In this document: piece by piece, positions 6,449-8,649 of the stretch
How positions within the stretch are numbered: position 1 is the first letter of the stretch
Layout of the letters: every line of letters starts with the position of its first letter
DNA from: Methylococcaceae bacterium UBA659
GTDB taxonomy: Bacteria > Pseudomonadota > Gammaproteobacteria > Methylococcales > Methylomonadaceae
DNA length: 8,649 nucleotides
NCBI GenBank assembly: GCA_002299495.1
Contig: DBNZ01000096.1
Location: 10,367 to 19,015, forward strand
Reading direction: 5' to 3'
Program-made: the position numbers and the translations under genes
The notes under the pieces: generated by a model
What the model saw: the letters and a program-made list of their open reading frames with translations, nothing else
What the model was told of the DNA's origin: nothing
The model's database searches: none

Positions 6449-6638
6449 TTAGATAACGGTGCAAACCACCCGTGCCAGTATCGCCACAAAAGCCACGGTA
6501 AAAATAATGCCTGCGGCTATGTACGGTAATAACCCCCCAGAAAAATCTTTTTTACCGTTACTGTCGCTGTGAACCCCAATTAAAGATAAAAGCGGCCAAT
6601 ACGCTTTTCATTCCCTCTAAAATGGTTGGTTTTGCCAT
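6449..6638 (-). pseudogene. Small membrane protein gene with a +1 frameshift (62 aa if repaired)
   Basis: The ATG at 6638 follows a strong GGGAGG (6643-6648, 4 nt away) and opens as MAKPTILEGMK, but this frame stops after 26 residues at 6558. From the A4 run at 6605-6608 (T4 on the plus strand) the adjacent frame reads KAYWPLLSLIGVHSDSNGKK, then DFSGGLLPYI and a hydrophobic helix AAGIIFTVAFVAILARVV, ending CTVI at 6449. Removing one A from the run gives a continuous 62-residue protein with two hydrophobic segments, and the total span is exactly 63 codons plus one base. The second frame has no start codon of its own. So this is a real small gene carrying either a mutation or a sequencing error. 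It is divergent from metH. Its function is unknown. Confidence 0.6.
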
Positions 6639-6721
6639 TCCGCCTCCCGATGTTATAAGCCGCCGATAGTAAAATGCGCCGGTTTAATAGGCAAATGCCC
6701 CATCCTCCTAAGCCTTTTGAA

Positions 6722-8649
6722 ATGAACAAGACAGACTTATTAAAACAACTATTGGCAAACCGGACACTTTTTCTTGATGGTGCCATGGGTACCATGATCC
6801 AAAGCTATAAGCTGGAGGAAAAAGATTATCGCGGCAGCCGTTTTGCGGATTGGCAGATTGACTTAAAGGGCAACAATGATTTGCTGACCTTAACCCAGCC
6901 GGACATCATCAAAGCCATACATTGTGCGTATTTTGAAGCGGGAACGGATATTGTCGAAACCAACACCTTCAACTCCAACAGCATCGGCATGGGCGATTAC
7001 GGTATGGAAGCCTTGGTTTATGAGCTGAATGTCGAGGGTGCGAAACTGGCGCAGCAAGCGGCGGCAGCATACACGCAAAAAACGCCCGACAAACCGCGTT
7101 TTGTCGCGGGCGTTCTAGGTCCCACCAGCCGCACCGCCTCCATGTCGCCGGATGTTAACGATCCTGGTTTCCGTAATATTTCTTTCGATGAGCTGGTCGT
7201 CACTTACACCGAAGCCACCCGTGGCCTGATCGACGGCGGTGCGGATATTATCTTGATCGAAACCATTTTCGACACCCTCAACGCCAAAGCCGCCGCGTTT
7301 GCTGTCGAAAATATTTTTGATGCCATCGGCTACCAACTGCCCGTGATGATTTCTGGCACCATCACCGACGCCTCAGGCAGGACCTTGTCGGGCCAAACCG
7401 TCGCCGCGTTCTGGCATTCGTTGAAACACGTCCAGCCCATTTCCTTTGGCTTCAACTGTGCCTTAGGTGCCAAAGAACTGCGCCAACATATCGCAGAATT
7501 GTCCAGCATTGCCGACACTCACGTTTCCGCACATCCCAATGCCGGCTTGCCGAATGCCTTTGGCGAATACGACGAATCGCCCGAAGTCATGGCGGCGGAA
7601 ATCGAAGGCTGGGCTGTCAGCGGTTATTTGAACATCATCGGCGGCTGTTGCGGCACCACGCCCGCGCATATCAAAGCCATCGTCGAAGCCGTCAAAAAAC
7701 ACCCACCCCGCGCCATCCCAGACTTAGTAAAAAAATGCTGTTTGTCTGGTTTAGAAGCCATGAGCATTGGCCCTGATAGCTTATTCGTCAACGTCGGCGA
7801 ACGCACCAATGTCACCGGCTCGGCGGCATTCAAAAAACTGATTATCGAAGGCGATTTTGAAAAAGCCCTCGACGTGGCCAGGCAACAAGTCGAAAACGGC
7901 GCGCAAATCATCGACATCAACATGGACGAAGGGATGCTCGAATCCAAAGAAGCGATGGTGCGCTTCTTGATGCTGATCGCCTCCGAACCCGACATCGCCA
8001 AAGTGCCGATCATGCTCGACTCCTCGAAATGGGACATTCTCGAAGCGGGTCTCAAGTGCATCCAAGGCAAAGGCATCGTCAACTCCATTTCCATGAAAGA
8101 AGGCGAAGAAGCCTTCATCCGCCAAGCCAAATTGGTGAAACGCTACGGCGCGGCGGTTATCGTCATGGCCTTTGACGAAGTCGGTCAAGCCGACACCGAA
8201 GCCCGCAAAATCGAGATTTGTACCCGCGCCTATAAAATCTTGGTCGAACAAATCGGCTTCCCGCCCGAAGACATTATTTTCGACCCCAATATTTTCGCGG
8301 TCGCCACCGGCATTGAAGAACACAACAATTACGGCGTGGACTTCATCGAAGCCACCCGCACCATCAAACAAACCCTGCCCCACGCGCTGATTTCCGGCGG
8401 TGTGTCCAACGTGTCGTTCTCGTTCCGTGGCAACAATCCGGTGCGCGAGGCCATACACGCGGTGTTTTTGTACCACGCCATCCAAGCAGGCATGACGATG
8501 GGCATCGTCAACGCCGGACAACTGGCGATTTACGAAGACATCCCGTTGGATTTACGCGATGCCGTTGAAAATGTCATTTTGAACCGACATGACGGCAGCG
8601 GCACCGAAAAATTGCTGGAACTGGCGGAAAAATACCGTGGCGACGGCAG
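6722..8649 (+). CDS. metH: Cobalamin-dependent methionine synthase, N-terminal part
   Basis: The gene runs off the right edge after 642 codons, roughly half of the usual 1,200-odd residues. The enzyme transfers the methyl group of 5-methyltetrahydrofolate to homocysteine through methylcobalamin. The homocysteine module (about 1-345) starts [16 protein letters not shown] and has all three zinc-ligand cysteines: Cys246 in FNCALGA and Cys309-Cys310 in GGCCGTT, one off the E. coli numbers 247/310/311. The folate module begins at 355 with [13 protein letters not shown] and contains DINMDEGM and [20 protein letters not shown]. The cobalamin-binding and SAM-dependent reactivation modules lie outside the window. 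The ATG at 6722 aligns best with the E. coli N-terminus; in-frame ATGs at 6695 and 6674 are possible, as 6722 lacks a Shine-Dalgarno sequence. No cobalamin or SAM riboswitch fits in the 83-nt gap upstream. Confidence 0.97.
   Translation, partial: MNKTDLLKQLLANRTLFLDGAMGTMIQSYKLEEKDYRGSRFADWQIDLKGNNDLLTLTQPDIIKAIHCAYFEAGTDIVETNTFNSNSIGMGDYGMEALVYELNVEGAKLAQQAAAAYTQKTPDKPRFVAGVLGPTSRTASMSPDVNDPGFRNISFDELVVTYTEATRGLIDGGADIILIETIFDTLNAKAAAFAVENIFDAIGYQLPVMISGTITDASGRTLSGQTVAAFWHSLKHVQPISFGFNCALGAKELRQHIAELSSIADTHVSAHPNAGLPNAFGEYDESPEVMAAEIEGWAVSGYLNIIGGCCGTTPAHIKAIVEAVKKHPPRAIPDLVKKCCLSGLEAMSIGPDSLFVNVGERTNVTGSAAFKKLIIEGDFEKALDVARQQVENGAQIIDINMDEGMLESKEAMVRFLMLIASEPDIAKVPIMLDSSKWDILEAGLKCIQGKGIVNSISMKEGEEAFIRQAKLVKRYGAAVIVMAFDEVGQADTEARKIEICTRAYKILVEQIGFPPEDIIFDPNIFAVATGIEEHNNYGVDFIEATRTIKQTLPHALISGGVSNVSFSFRGNNPVREAIHAVFLYHAIQAGMTMGIVNAGQLAIYEDIPLDLRDAVENVILNRHDGSGTEKLLELAEKYRGDG

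Noticed and set aside
6655..6703. Possible 16-residue leader peptide on the minus strand ([16 protein letters not shown])
   Set aside because: AGGAGG directly abuts the ATG with no spacing, so initiation there is unlikely, and no promoter places it on a transcript.
6639..6721. Search for a cobalamin or SAM riboswitch or MetR box upstream of metH
   Set aside because: The gap of 83 nt is too short for a cobalamin riboswitch plus promoter, and no TGAA-N5-TTCA MetR-like site is present.
7781..8521. Long open frame of 246 codons on the minus strand
   Set aside because: It lies wholly antisense to metH, which is unmistakable. Its product is rich in Asp, Phe, Gly, Val and His, as expected from reading C-ending codons backwards.

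Overview
The window reads as ordinary chromosomal DNA of a Gram-negative bacterium, most likely a gammaproteobacterium. The support is a periplasmic LysM/YkuD L,D-transpeptidase, a lipoprotein with a classic lipobox, and a cobalamin-dependent methionine synthase that can be aligned from memory with the E. coli enzyme almost residue for residue. Moderate GC, intrinsic hairpin terminators and many small membrane or exported proteins would fit a methanotroph-like (Methylococcales) genome, but that placement is an inference. No rRNA, tRNA, CRISPR array, transposase or phage gene was seen.

Layout, left to right. At 1-551 (minus) lies the 5' part of an L,D-transpeptidase gene, cut by the window edge before its catalytic motif. 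At 733-1145 (minus) is an unrecognised gene that reads as about 137 residues only if a 1-nt frameshift at an A6 run is repaired. At 1278-2681 (plus) is a cationic-amino-acid-transporter-type permease with its own -10 element and a bidirectional terminator. At 2785-2898 (minus) is a 37-residue lipoprotein gene with strong signals. At 3024-4925 (minus) is a large membrane protein fusing an HTTM (vitamin K-dependent carboxylase-like) module, a DCC thiol-disulfide module and an unassigned C-terminal domain.

At 5067-5201 (minus) is a 44-residue single-pass membrane protein that forms a complete isolated transcription unit. It has a near-consensus promoter with a 20-bp perfect palindrome across its spacer, a hairpin in the leader, a good ribosome-binding site and an intrinsic terminator. 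Divergent from it, 5475-6380 (plus) is a two-gene operon: an exported, possibly lipocalin-like 129-residue protein and a 162-residue membrane protein, closed by a terminator. At 6449-6638 (minus) is another tiny membrane-protein gene, broken by an apparent extra base in an A4 run. From 6722 to the right edge (plus) is metH, containing the homocysteine and folate modules.

The genes do not form one obvious pathway. The two most characterised ends (cell-wall cross-linking, methionine synthesis) are housekeeping. The middle (2.7-6.6 kb) is a run of poorly characterised envelope genes, three of them under 65 codons, and is where new biology is most likely. The best candidates are the palindrome-controlled 44-residue membrane protein, its divergent two-gene operon, and the HTTM-DCC fusion. 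I see no convincing evidence of a defence or mobile system.
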